In this document: positions 10,176 to 17,886 of the stretch, piece by piece
Numbering within the stretch: position 1 is the first letter of the stretch
Layout of the letters: each line of letters starts with the position of its first letter
Assembly (NCBI GenBank): GCA_964651395.1
Contig: CAZYXZ010000004.1
Span: 12,330-76,329 of the forward strand
DNA length: 64,000 nucleotides
Source: CAZYXZ01 sp964651395
GTDB taxonomy: Bacteria > Actinomycetota > Actinomycetes > BP-191
Direction: 5' to 3'
The notes under the pieces: model-generated
Database searches by the model: none
Told to the model about the DNA's origin: nothing
What the model saw: only the letters and a program-made list of their open reading frames with translations
Program-made: the position numbers and the translations under genes

Positions 10176-10204
10176 ACTCTACGCCGGATCTGACGGAGTG
10201 TCAG
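10176..10204 (-). promoter_or_regulatory. Promoter of the 10169 amidohydrolase, -35 inside an operator
   Basis: On the minus strand: -35 CTGACA (10204-10199), 17 bases, -10 TAGAGT (10181-10176), six bases, then the ATG at 10169. The transcript would be leaderless. On the plus strand TACTCT at 10220-10225 is a plausible -10 for the divergent gene at 10277, with its -35 also in the operator. Confidence 0.65.
10190..10204. promoter_or_regulatory. Operator-like palindrome CTGAC-N5-GTCAG (site a)
   Basis: The sequence CTGACGGAGTGTCAG sits between divergent genes and overlaps the -35 positions of both. Its reverse complement differs from the site at 19839 by one base. It is one of five such sites, all outside or at the edges of genes, which suggests a TetR-type repressor. 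No TetR gene is in the window. Confidence 0.65.
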
Positions 10205-10276
10205 CAAACCGAAATCGGCTACTCTCCCGCCCCATCGGCGCGGTTTTCCCACGCCGACCCAGCAAGGGGGACCCGC

Positions 10277-10651
10277 ATGGCCATCACGTCGAAGCCCATG
10301 TCCATCGAGGCCGGCCGCGAGTACGACGCGTGGATCACGCGGCTCGAGAAGGCGCTGCGCGACCTGATCGAGGAGGGCGCCGCGCCCGCGTTCGGCGGGC
10401 TCGACGACTTCTTCGACCTGTCCGACCGGCTGCGCGTCGCGGTCAAGTCCGGCGCGGACGCCGCCGCGGCGGCCGGGCAGAAGACCTTCACCATTCAGGT
10501 GCCGTTCACCGAGGCGGAGCAGCGGACGCTGGGCGACATGGGCTCGTCGCTGCTCTCCTACATGGAGATCCTCACCATGCGCGGCAAAGCCGACGCGACG
10601 CCGAGCGCCGGCGTCCTCGAGGCCATCGCCGCGATGACCCCCGCCGAGTAG
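10277..10651 (+). CDS. Conserved small protein of unknown function (paralogue of 13958-14344)
   Basis: A soluble 124-residue protein with no recognised domain, starting at ATG 10277 after an AAGGGGGA ribosome site. It shares with the 128-residue protein at 13958-14344 the order: an N-terminal amphipathic helix, the motif (S)VKSGADAAAAAGQK, and Y-M-E-(I/V)-L-x-(M/I)-R-G near residue 100. Predicted mostly helical. Its position, divergent from an amidohydrolase and two bases before a CMD-family gene, suggests an accessory role in the same pathway. Function unknown. Confidence 0.8.
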   Translation: MAITSKPMSIEAGREYDAWITRLEKALRDLIEEGAAPAFGGLDDFFDLSDRLRVAVKSGADAAAAAGQKTFTIQVPFTEAEQRTLGDMGSSLLSYMEILTMRGKADATPSAGVLEAIAAMTPAE

Positions 10652-10653
10652 CG

Positions 10654-11151
10654 ATGCCGCGGATCGACGTACCGGACGGGACGGATCCGCTCCTGCACGT
10701 GTGGGGCTCGATGGCCGTCGGCGTGACCCGGCCGGCCGCGATGCTCAGCCACGCGGTCTACGCGTCGACGACGTTGCCGCTGCGGGAGTTCGAGGCGGCC
10801 CGGGCGCGGATCGCGCAGATCAACGACTGCCAGATCTGCCTGGGCTGGCGGTCGGCGCGTGACGTGCCGACGCGGGCCGACGACGCGGACCCGCCGGACG
10901 AGGAGTTCTACGCGCACGTCGGCGACCCGTCGTGGGCCGGCTTCAGCGAGCGCGAGCGGCTGGCGATGGTCTTCGCGGAGAAGTTCGCCACCGACCACCT
11001 GTCCATCGACGACGCGATGTGGACAGAGCTGCGGTCGGCGTACACCGACGACGAGCTGGTGGAGCTCGCGGTCTGTGTGGGCGCCTGGATCGCCAGCGGC
11101 CGCCTGCAGCGCGTGTTCGACATCGACGGCGCCTGCCGCGTCCCCCTCTAA
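10654..11151 (+). CDS. Carboxymuconolactone decarboxylase / AhpD-like protein
   Basis: 165 residues. The CMD-type core carries INDCQICLGWRSARD near residues 50-65, a CxxC pair followed by a conserved basic/acidic helix as in AhpD-like alkylhydroperoxidase proteins, then the helix EREAL-like SERERLAMVFAEKFA. AhpD-type CxxC proteins reduce peroxides or act as disulfide partners, while true CMD decarboxylases lack the pair. The gene starts two bases after the preceding stop, and its stop overlaps the convergent CoA-transferase stop (CTAA at 11148-11151). Either a redox or a ring-cleavage role is possible. Confidence 0.8.
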   Translation: MPRIDVPDGTDPLLHVWGSMAVGVTRPAAMLSHAVYASTTLPLREFEAARARIAQINDCQICLGWRSARDVPTRADDADPPDEEFYAHVGDPSWAGFSERERLAMVFAEKFATDHLSIDDAMWTELRSAYTDDELVELAVCVGAWIASGRLQRVFDIDGACRVPL

Positions 11152-12374
11152 CCGAGGGCGCCGTCCTTGCGGAGCCGGGCGATCTGCTCGTCGTCGTAGT
11201 CGAGCAGGGCGCGCAGGACCTCGTAGGTGTGCTCGCCCAGCTCCGGCGCCTTGGTCGGGGTCGGCAGCTCCTCGTCGAGGTAGCGCACCGGGAACGGCAG
11301 CTGCTCGGCGCCGAGCCGCTCCGCCGGGATCCACGCGAAGCGGTCCTGGAACTGCGGGTCCTGCGGCAGGTTCTTCGGCGTGTTCACCGGCGCGATCGGG
11401 GTGTTGACCCGACCGCCGAGCTCGAGCCACTCCGCCGAGGTCTTGGTCTTGAAGATGTCGCGCAGCTCGGCCTGCAACGCGCGGTTGCCGCGCGCGTGGT
11501 CGGCGTACTTCGAGCCGGGGTTGGCCTCGAAGAGGTCCAGGCGGCCGACCGCTTCGCAGAAGTTGCGCCAGAACGCCTGCTCGCTGGCCATGAAGAGAAC
11601 GTGCCCGTCGGCGCTCTCGTACACCTGGTAGCGCACACCCTCGCGCATGCCCGCGGTGCCCGGCGCGCGGCGCTCGTAGTTGTCGCTCTTGTTGCCGGTG
11701 ACCTCGCTCTCGGGGCGCTCGTACGCGCGCCACGACTCGCTGCGGTACCAGTCGAATGCCGCCGCCGCATCGCTCTGCGCCACCTCGAGCTGGCAGCCCT
11801 GGCCGGTCTCGCGGGCCCGGATGATCGCGGCGAGGATGCCGATCGCGCCGTACAGCGGTCCGGCGTTGATGCCGATCGAAACGTGCTCGGGCAGATAGGT
11901 GAAGCCATCGTCGTCGACGGCCGGGCTCACGATGCCGGCCCACGTGTCGTACGCGACGCCGTGGCTCGGGTAGTCGCGGTACGGCCCGGTCATGCCGTAG
12001 CCCGAGATGGTGGCGAAGACCAGCTTCGGGTTGGCCGCCGCCAGCTTCTCGTAGCCCAGCCCGCGCCGCTCCAGCCCGCCGGGGCGCATCGCCTCGACCA
12101 CCACGTCAGCCTTCGCGGCGAGGTCGAGGAAGGTCGCCACGCCGCCCTCGGTCTTGAGGTCGAGGACGACGCTGCGCTTGCCGCGGTTGGAGTGCAGGTA
12201 GAGCAGCGAGACGCCCTCGACGATCGGCCAGGTCATCTCGCGGCCATAGTCGCCCGCGGGCGGCTCGACCTTGATGACGTGCGCGCCGAGATCGGCCAGC
12301 GCGTTGGTGATCGCGGCGGGGCCTAGCATCGAACACTCGACGACCAGTACGCCGGACAGGGGTGCACCGCTCAT
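11148..12374 (-). CDS. Family III CoA-transferase (CaiB/BaiF type)
   Basis: 408 residues, the usual family length. It starts MSGAPLSGVLVVECSMLGPAAI, with the family features ADLGAHVIKVEPPAGD, NRGKRSVVLDL, DVVVEAMRPGGLERRGLGY and ISGYGMTGPYRD, then the TPIAPVNTP region. Members move CoA between thioesters and free acids, as in bile-acid, carnitine and alkyl-succinate breakdown. It is an alternative to the AMP-dependent ligase at 40409 for activating carboxylates without ATP. The ATG at 12374 is preceded by TAGGTT seven bases upstream, so it is probably leaderless. Substrate unknown. Confidence 0.9.
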   Translation of the reverse strand: MSGAPLSGVLVVECSMLGPAAITNALADLGAHVIKVEPPAGDYGREMTWPIVEGVSLLYLHSNRGKRSVVLDLKTEGGVATFLDLAAKADVVVEAMRPGGLERRGLGYEKLAAANPKLVFATISGYGMTGPYRDYPSHGVAYDTWAGIVSPAVDDDGFTYLPEHVSIGINAGPLYGAIGILAAIIRARETGQGCQLEVAQSDAAAAFDWYRSESWRAYERPESEVTGNKSDNYERRAPGTAGMREGVRYQVYESADGHVLFMASEQAFWRNFCEAVGRLDLFEANPGSKYADHARGNRALQAELRDIFKTKTSAEWLELGGRVNTPIAPVNTPKNLPQDPQFQDRFAWIPAERLGAEQLPFPVRYLDEELPTPTKAPELGEHTYEVLRALLDYDDEQIARLRKDGALG

Positions 12375-12381
12375 GTGGCGA

Positions 12382-12387
12382 AACCTA
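12382..12387 (-). promoter_or_regulatory. Leaderless -10 box for the CoA-transferase
   Basis: TAGGTT on the minus strand, seven bases before the ATG at 12374. It follows the TANNNT-N6/7-start pattern seen at many genes in this window. Confidence 0.5.
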
Positions 12388-12393
12388 ATGCCT

Positions 12394-13950
12394 ATGCGCC
12401 GACGTACCCGTGCTCTGGCCGTGGCCGCCCTCTTCGGCGGCGCTCTCGTCGTACCCGCCGCCACCGGCGCCCCGGCACCCGCGCTCGGCGCGGGCTGCGA
12501 CCCGAAGCGGCCGGCCGTCGCGCACTACTCGGGCGGCCAGGTCGTGAAGCCGCAGCCGAAGGGCGCGCCCATCCCGTGCGGCGTCTCCACCGGCTTCGGC
12601 GGCGCCGAGAGCCACATCGTCGTGACCAAGTCCGGCGCCGTGGTGTTCACGCCGGCCGTCGTACCGTCCGGCGGTCTCGGCACCGGCCACGGGCCGGACC
12701 AGCTGGTCACGCAGAGCAACGCGAGCCCGGCCGGCCTGGCCGTGTCGAAGGACCGCGGCGCCACGTGGCAGCTCGTCAAGCCGGCCGGCATCACCTGGAA
12801 CCCGACCGACCACGGCGACTACGTCGACCCGGTCACCGGCCGCCTGTTCTTCGAGGACTACGGCCCCATCCCGCTCGCGCCGTCGACCCTGCCGTTCGAG
12901 GAGGGCCACTCGCACATGATGTGGTCCGACGACGACGGCAAGACCTGGTTCCACACCGTGATCCCCGAGCTGTTCCTCACCGAGAACCCGCGCTTCACCA
13001 GCGCGCCGCCGCCGAAGGGCCAGCCCAAGCCGACCGGCTACCCCAACGTCGTCTACTTCTGCGCCAACACCAACGTCGGCTTCACCTCTCCGGTCATCGC
13101 GGCCCGGCAGTGCTATCGCTCGATGGACGGCGGCATGACCTGGGACCGCGCGGCCGAGCTGTTCCGCGGCACGGTCCCGGTCCACTCCGAGTGCGGCAGC
13201 AGCCCGGAGCAGTACTCCGCGATCGACGGCTACTACCCGCAGCCCGCGCGCGACGGCTCCCTCTACGTGATGGTCTCGTGCGGCGACAACCACTTCCTCG
13301 CCCGGAGCACCGACGAGGCGGACTCGTTCCCCGTGATCCTGCTCGACGAGGACGTGCCGCTGTCGCTGCCGGTCCCGTCCGGCTCCGGTCCCGACATCAG
13401 GATCGACCCCGACGACGCGATGTACCTCGTCTACCAGGTCGGGCAGAAGCTGATGCTGCGCGTCTCGCGCGACTACGGCCGGCACTGGACCGGGGAGATG
13501 GACCTCACGCCGCCGGGCGTCACGAGGATCGGCCAGTGGGCGTTCGCGCAGCGCGGTCGGGGCGGCCACGTCGCGTTGTCGATGCTCGCGCAGAAGGCCG
13601 GCCAGACGACGTACGACGGCTATCTCACCGAGACGCGTAACGCGCTGGCCCGCAAGCCGGTGTTCTGGAGCGCGATAGCCAACGACCCGAAGCGGCCGCT
13701 GCTCTACGGCGAGGCGCTCCAGGGTTCGGGCTACCTGACGCTGCCCGGCGGCCAGTCGCTGCCGCTGCCGGCGCCGTTCGGCCCGTTCCCGGTCGCGACC
13801 GGCAACGACTTCATCGGCGCGGCCATCGCGCCGGACGGCACGCCGTGGGGCAGCTGGACGCAGGACTGCGGCCCCGCGCCGGACTCCCCCGGCTGCCTCG
13901 CCCAGGCCGGCCAGACGCGAGGCTTCGCCGGCCGCCTCCGCTGGCGCTAG
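12394..13950 (+). CDS. Exported Asp-box (BNR/sialidase-like) beta-propeller protein
   Basis: 518 residues from ATG 12394 (an in-frame ATG at 12388 is possible). A signal peptide with twin arginines near the start, MRRRTRALAVAALFGG, ends near ATGA. At least four Asp-box-like motifs are visible: SKDRGATWQ, SDDDGKTWF, SMDGGMTWD and SRDYGRHWT, the hallmark of secreted beta-propellers of the sialidase/photosystem-repeat type. No sialidase Arg triad can be assigned. It is divergent from the CoA-transferase, with about 20 bases between the starts. Probably an extracellular or wall-associated binding protein or glycosidase-like protein; activity unproven. Confidence 0.75.
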   Translation: MRRRTRALAVAALFGGALVVPAATGAPAPALGAGCDPKRPAVAHYSGGQVVKPQPKGAPIPCGVSTGFGGAESHIVVTKSGAVVFTPAVVPSGGLGTGHGPDQLVTQSNASPAGLAVSKDRGATWQLVKPAGITWNPTDHGDYVDPVTGRLFFEDYGPIPLAPSTLPFEEGHSHMMWSDDDGKTWFHTVIPELFLTENPRFTSAPPPKGQPKPTGYPNVVYFCANTNVGFTSPVIAARQCYRSMDGGMTWDRAAELFRGTVPVHSECGSSPEQYSAIDGYYPQPARDGSLYVMVSCGDNHFLARSTDEADSFPVILLDEDVPLSLPVPSGSGPDIRIDPDDAMYLVYQVGQKLMLRVSRDYGRHWTGEMDLTPPGVTRIGQWAFAQRGRGGHVALSMLAQKAGQTTYDGYLTETRNALARKPVFWSAIANDPKRPLLYGEALQGSGYLTLPGGQSLPLPAPFGPFPVATGNDFIGAAIAPDGTPWGSWTQDCGPAPDSPGCLAQAGQTRGFAGRLRWR

Positions 13951-13957
13951 CTGCTCG

Positions 13958-14344
13958 CTACTCGACCAGCTCGCCGGCGGTGAGGGTGACCAGGGCCTCG
14001 GTGACGTCCTCACTCGGGTTCATGTCGATGACGCCGCGGATCATCAGGACTTCCATGTAGTTCTGCATCGCGCCGCCGGTGCCGATCAGCATCCGGTGCT
14101 CCTGCATGGTCCGCTTGTGCCGCACGGTGCACTCCTTCTCGCCTGCACGCGCCGCGGCGTCGGCGGACGACTTCACCGAGTGCGCGAAGTCGGCGATCAG
14201 GTCGTTCATCTCGTCGAGGCCCTGCATCTCCGGCGTGCGGCCCTCCTTGACGAGGTCCATGTACATCGCCTGCATGCGCCCGGCCCACTCCGCGAACGCG
14301 CGCGCCGCTTCCACCCGGATCGGCCCCGCCACCCACTCAGCCAC
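13958..14344 (-). CDS. Conserved small protein of unknown function (paralogue of 10277-10651)
   Basis: 128 residues, mostly helical, no signal peptide. It shares with the protein at 10277-10651 the motif HSVKSSADAAARAGEKE and, near residue 100, YMEVLMIRG, as well as overall length. It lies on the minus strand, converging with the Asp-box protein gene with seven bases between stops. No family is recognised. Two copies within 4 kb, each near catabolic genes, suggest a real but undescribed small family. Confidence 0.78.
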   Translation of the reverse strand: MAEWVAGPIRVEAARAFAEWAGRMQAMYMDLVKEGRTPEMQGLDEMNDLIADFAHSVKSSADAAARAGEKECTVRHKRTMQEHRMLIGTGGAMQNYMEVLMIRGVIDMNPSEDVTEALVTLTAGELVE

Positions 14345-14402
14345 GCCCCACCCCTTCCCGTCTGGAGGGCCGCACGCTAACCCGTAAGCCGCTCGGCTGC
14401 TC

Positions 14403-14408
14403 TACGGT
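14403..14408 (+). promoter_or_regulatory. Leaderless -10 box for the 14415 gene
   Basis: TACGGT, six bases before the GTG at 14415. The same hexamer, with spacer GGCCGG versus GGCCCG, occurs before the GTG at 17887. Confidence 0.5.
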
Positions 14409-14414
14409 GGCCGG

Positions 14415-14804
14415 GTGCTGGGGGGACGCGGCTCGCGACGCAAACCCGCTGTGCTTGTCACCGGTGCGGTGATCCTCGGTGCGGCCGCCGTGGGCGCCTA
14501 CCTGCTAGTCAAGCCGCAGGGCCTCCCCGCGGACTACAACCGGTGCAAACGTGCCGTCGGACTGCTGCTGATCACACCGCCGTACGAAGCGGACGCCGAG
14601 GCGCTGGATCGGCTGGCTACCGAGCTGTCGACCATCGATTTCGACAACGTGTTACGACGCCTTGCCAACGCCCGGCTGGTGACCGCGTTGCGGGCCGAAG
14701 CCGCGGGTCTCAGGCAGCGTGGCCCTGCGGCCAGATCCGCCCGGTCGTTCTCCGCACACGGAGAGCTGGCGGACAACTGCCTCGACGCGTACGCCAACAA
14801 CTAG
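14415..14804 (+). CDS. Small membrane-anchored protein of unknown function
   Basis: 129 residues from a GTG that is probably leaderless. A basic N-terminus (RGSRRK) is followed by one hydrophobic helix at about residues 11-32 (AVLVTGAVILGAAAVGAYLLV), so it should be anchored in the membrane with an outside helical domain. Two cysteines lie outside the helix (NRCKRA and DNCLDAY) and could pair. No family recognised. Its stop overlaps the convergent thiolase-like gene stop in the shared CTAG at 14801-14804. Confidence 0.65.
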   Translation: MLGGRGSRRKPAVLVTGAVILGAAAVGAYLLVKPQGLPADYNRCKRAVGLLLITPPYEADAEALDRLATELSTIDFDNVLRRLANARLVTALRAEAAGLRQRGPAARSARSFSAHGELADNCLDAYANN

Positions 14805-15955
14805 GGCTTGGCGCTGCCTACCACCCACATGGCGAAGAACTGCGAGCCGCCGCCGTATGCGTGGCCTAGAGCGAGGCGCGCGCCGTCGACCTGGTGCTCC
14901 CCCGCCATCCCGCGCACCTGGAGCGCGGCCTCGGCGAAGCGGCACATGCCGCTCGCGCCGATCGGGTTGGACGAGAGCACGCCGCCGCTCATGTTCACCG
15001 GCAGGTCGCCGTCGAGCGCCGTCACACCCTTGTCGACGAGCTCCCAGCCGGTGCCCTCCTCCGCGAAGCCGAGGTTCTCCAGCCACATCGGCTCGTACCA
15101 GGAGAACGGCACGTAGATCTCGGCGCAGTCGATCTGCCCGCGGGGGTCGGTGATGCCGGCCTGTGCGTAGACGTCGGCGACGCAGTCCCTGCCGGCGTGC
15201 GGGTTCACCGTGTCGCGACCGGCCCCGATCGTCGGCTCCGAGCGCACCGCGGTGCCGTGCACCCAGGCCGGGTTCTTCGACGCGGCAGCGGTCTTCTCGT
15301 CCGCGAGCACGATCGCGCAGGCGCCGTCCGACGAGGGACAGGTCTCGAGGTAGCGGATGGGGTCCCACAGCATCGGAGACTCGCGCACCATCTCCTCGCT
15401 GATGTCCGGGATCTTCAGGTGCGCGTACGGGTTCTTCAGCGCGTTGAGCCGGTCCTTCACCGCGACCTTGATGCCGATGTGGTCCGGCGCGCCGGAGCGG
15501 CGCATGTACGCGCGGATGATCGGCGCGAAGTAGCCGCCCGCACCCGCAACGAGCCCCGGCGTGAACGGCAGCTTGATGGACAGTGCCCACGTCGCGTTGG
15601 ACTCGGACTGCTTCTCGAAGCAGACCACCAGCACGCGCTGGTGCGCGCCGGACGCGACAAGGTGCGTCGCCATGACACCGGTCGACCCGCCCACCGATCC
15701 GGCCGTGTGCACGCGCATCATCGGCTTGCCGACGGCGCCGAGCGCGTCGGCCAGGTAGAGCTCGGGCATCATCACGCCCTCGAACATGTCGGGCGCCTTG
15801 CCGATGACGACCGCGTCGATGTCCGACCAGGTCATGTTCGCGTCGACCAGCGCCCGTTGCGCCGCCTCGCGCACGAGACCGGCGATCGAGACGTCGACCC
15901 GCTTTGCGGCGTACTCGGTCTGACCGACCCCGACGACTGCGACTCGCTCGCTCAT
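14801..15955 (-). CDS. Thiolase-superfamily (SCP2/Ltp-type) protein
   Basis: 384 residues. It opens VAVVGVGQTEYAAKR, and the active-site region HTAGSVGGSTGVMATHLVASG carries Ser where the classic thiolase nucleophile Cys would sit. GGVLSSNPIGASG and GHAYGGGSQFFAMWVVG close the fold. This non-decarboxylating, Cys-less type is that of the lipid-transfer-protein thiolases (Ltp) of steroid side-chain breakdown, which act with DUF35 partners as retro-aldolases or have unknown roles. It is last of four coupled genes (stop-start overlaps 15952-15955, 16884, 17366). The grouping resembles mycobacterial ltp3-ltp4-DUF35, but orthology is not proven. Confidence 0.85.
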   Translation of the reverse strand: MSERVAVVGVGQTEYAAKRVDVSIAGLVREAAQRALVDANMTWSDIDAVVIGKAPDMFEGVMMPELYLADALGAVGKPMMRVHTAGSVGGSTGVMATHLVASGAHQRVLVVCFEKQSESNATWALSIKLPFTPGLVAGAGGYFAPIIRAYMRRSGAPDHIGIKVAVKDRLNALKNPYAHLKIPDISEEMVRESPMLWDPIRYLETCPSSDGACAIVLADEKTAAASKNPAWVHGTAVRSEPTIGAGRDTVNPHAGRDCVADVYAQAGITDPRGQIDCAEIYVPFSWYEPMWLENLGFAEEGTGWELVDKGVTALDGDLPVNMSGGVLSSNPIGASGMCRFAEAALQVRGMAGEHQVDGARLALGHAYGGGSQFFAMWVVGSAKP

Positions 15956-16884
15956 GCCGCCTCCCCCGCGAGTACGGCGACCAGGTTCTGCTGGAGGCAG
16001 TGACCGGCGGTGGCGTGCGCGATCGCCCGCTGTACCTCGTTGGCCTGTACCGCCCGCGCCGCTGCGGCGATCCGGCCGAGTCCCTCGACCATCACCGGTC
16101 CGGCGGCCGTGTGGGTCGGTGTGCCGTTGAGCGCCAGCTCGGACCGGAGCAGCAGCTCCTGGTGCGGGTACGGCGTGTGCAGCCACGCGGCGTCCGCACC
16201 GTCGAGTGCCCCGGCGCCCTGCGCGGCGAGCTGCGTCGACATCGACCGGGTGAGATCGCGCGCCCCCAGCGCCGGCACGTCGATGCGGTGGTCGATGCCG
16301 GTGATCCAGGCCGGACGCTCGCACAGCTCCCGGGCCCGGTCGCCGACGGCCAGGATGACCGCGGTGGCGCCGTCCTCGACGACGGTCGGGGGGACGTCCG
16401 GCACGTCACCGAACCGGCCGCTGTCGCGCATCGCCTGGGCCTGAAGCCCGGCGACCGACCGGGCGTCGGGCCACATCGGCGCGACCAGGTACGGGTCCAT
16501 CTGCAGCGCGAGGATCTGGTCGAGTGGCCCGCGCGACGGGCGACTGAACGCGTAGACCAGTGCGGTGTCGATGCCTTCGTGCTGCAGCACCTCGACCGCC
16601 TCGGCGAGCGCGAACGCGCCGTCCATCTCCAGGTGCGACTCACGGATCGGCGGCCAGGCGCCGACCGCGTCGAGCGCCCCGACGAACGCGAAGGGGAACC
16701 CCTGCAGGTAGTCGCTCGAGCCGGACACGGTGAAGCCGATGTCCTTCTGCTCGAGGTCCGCTGCCTCCATCGCCTCGCGGACCACCGGCATGAGCATCTC
16801 GACCTCGTTGCGCCGCCCTTCGACCGGCGTGCGGAAGTCGGCGCTCGCGATGACGGCCACCGGCCGCCGGAACTGGCGCCCCAT
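15952..16884 (-). CDS. Shorter thiolase-like protein (Ltp-type partner)
   Basis: 310 residues, shorter than a full thiolase. It begins RRPVAVIASADFRTPVEGRRNEVEM, has the central FVGALDAVGAWPP and HLEMDGAFALAEAVEVL regions, and VVEDGATAVILA. No thiolase Cys or HxxxGHP-type site is apparent, so it may be a non-catalytic partner of the 14801 protein, as in heteromeric Ltp pairs (inference). Its ATG overlaps the upstream stop by one base (TAATG) and its stop overlaps the next start. The frame is intact and the codon use matches its neighbours. Confidence 0.78.
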   Translation of the reverse strand: MGRQFRRPVAVIASADFRTPVEGRRNEVEMLMPVVREAMEAADLEQKDIGFTVSGSSDYLQGFPFAFVGALDAVGAWPPIRESHLEMDGAFALAEAVEVLQHEGIDTALVYAFSRPSRGPLDQILALQMDPYLVAPMWPDARSVAGLQAQAMRDSGRFGDVPDVPPTVVEDGATAVILAVGDRARELCERPAWITGIDHRIDVPALGARDLTRSMSTQLAAQGAGALDGADAAWLHTPYPHQELLLRSELALNGTPTHTAAGPVMVEGLGRIAAAARAVQANEVQRAIAHATAGHCLQQNLVAVLAGEAA

Positions 16885-17366
16885 TAGACGTAGTCCTTGT
16901 ACTCGTCGTACGGCGCATCGGGCTCGCCGTTGGGCCGGTAGTACTTGATGTTGTGCAGGTTCTTCTCGAGCTTGTCGTCCTCGACCCAGACCGGCTCGAC
17001 CCGCATGCCGATGTGCACGTCGGCGGCGGGGATCTCCTGGATGAGGAACATCGACGTGATGTCCGACCCGTCGAGCTTGATCAGCGCGGAGACGTAGGGC
17101 ACCTCGAGCACGGGGTTGGGCAACGAGACGACCGCGAAGGTCGTGACCGTGCCCTTGCCGTCGAGGAGCACCTCCTCCTCGGTGGGTACGCCGCACATCG
17201 AGCAGGCGCCCCGCGGCGGCACATAGACCTTGTGACACTTGGGGCAGCGCTGCCCGACGATCTGCCTCTTCTCGATCGAGGTCAGGAAGCGCGTCGCAGC
17301 GACCCCGGGGTTGTAGGTGAAGTCCAGCTTGATCGGCGTCTCCACCATGCTGATCGGCTCGGCCAT
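16884..17366 (-). CDS. DUF35 OB-fold protein with zinc ribbon
   Basis: 160 residues. It has the N-terminal helix, the rubredoxin-like zinc ribbon RCPKCHKVYVPPRGACSMCG (CxxC...CxxC, about residues 40-60), and an OB-fold (GTVTTFAVVSLP, SALIKLDG, EPVWVEDD). DUF35 proteins bind thiolase-like partners and supply an acyl-CoA-binding surface, as ChsH2 does for Ltp2 in cholesterol breakdown. The ATG at 17366 is preferred over the GTG at 17369 because it couples to the upstream stop (TGATG). It is likely the partner of one of the two thiolase-like proteins. Confidence 0.88.
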   Translation of the reverse strand: MAEPISMVETPIKLDFTYNPGVAATRFLTSIEKRQIVGQRCPKCHKVYVPPRGACSMCGVPTEEEVLLDGKGTVTTFAVVSLPNPVLEVPYVSALIKLDGSDITSMFLIQEIPAADVHIGMRVEPVWVEDDKLEKNLHNIKYYRPNGEPDAPYDEYKDYV

Positions 17367-17797
17367 CACGCCACCTCGAAGACGAGGTCGCGAACCGTGC
17401 CGCTGGGTTCGTCGGGCCAGCGCACCTTCACCCGCGTCCCCGTCGCGATCGCGTCACGCGACCCGGCATCGACCGGCGCGAGCAGCGAGGTGTCGGCCCC
17501 GTCGAGCTGGATCAGCGCCCACGCGAACGGCCGATCAAGCGGCTGCGCCGCGAGCGGCGAGTCGTTCCAGGCGAAGGTCGTGACCGCGCCGGTGTCCGCG
17601 ACGTCGACGAGCTCGCTGACGTCCTCCGCGGTCACCGGGTCGTAGTCGCTCGGCGGCACGAGCACCCGCCCGTCGGCCAGGCGCGAGCCGACCAGGCGCC
17701 GTTCCGCCAGCGCGCCGAGGAACGCGCCGATGGCCGGGCCGGTCGAGCGCGTGTAGGTGTACTCGATGGTGTGCGGCGCGCTGAGCGCTTCGGCCAC
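17366..17797 (-). CDS. DUF35-like OB-fold protein lacking zinc-ribbon cysteines
   Basis: 143 residues, GTG start with a GGAGG site six to seven bases upstream. It follows the same plan as the next gene (N-terminal helix, RLVGSRLADGRVLVPP where the ribbon should be, then TGAVTTFAWND, FAWALIQLDGAD, TRVKVRW), but it contains no cysteine at all, so it cannot bind zinc there. Probably a diverged DUF35 subunit forming a heterodimer with the zinc-bearing copy (inference). First gene of the minus-strand cluster that diverges from the crotonase gene over the KstR-like box. Confidence 0.78.
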   Translation of the reverse strand: MAEALSAPHTIEYTYTRSTGPAIGAFLGALAERRLVGSRLADGRVLVPPSDYDPVTAEDVSELVDVADTGAVTTFAWNDSPLAAQPLDRPFAWALIQLDGADTSLLAPVDAGSRDAIATGTRVKVRWPDEPSGTVRDLVFEVA

Positions 17798-17839
17798 GTG
17801 GCACCTCCGGACGCGTCACCTGCAAGCAGGCCGCAAGAT

Positions 17840-17853
17840 GAGAACACGTTCTA
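17840..17853. promoter_or_regulatory. KstR-like operator between divergent steroid-type operons
   Basis: GAGAACACGTTCTA matches the mycobacterial KstR consensus T-N2-AAC-N2-GTT-N2-A at every defined base except the first (G for T). It lies 44 bases from the minus-strand GTG (17797) and 34 from the plus-strand GTG (17887), covering the -35 position of the latter. KstR represses cholesterol catabolism genes and is relieved by steroid CoA thioesters. Confidence 0.65.
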
Positions 17854-17874
17854 GCACGACTCGGGGGTCGTGGG

Positions 17875-17880
17875 TACGGT
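17875..17880 (+). promoter_or_regulatory. Leaderless -10 box for the crotonase gene
   Basis: TACGGT six bases before GTG 17887. The -35 position falls at the right edge of the KstR-like box. Confidence 0.5.
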
Positions 17881-17886
17881 GGCCCG

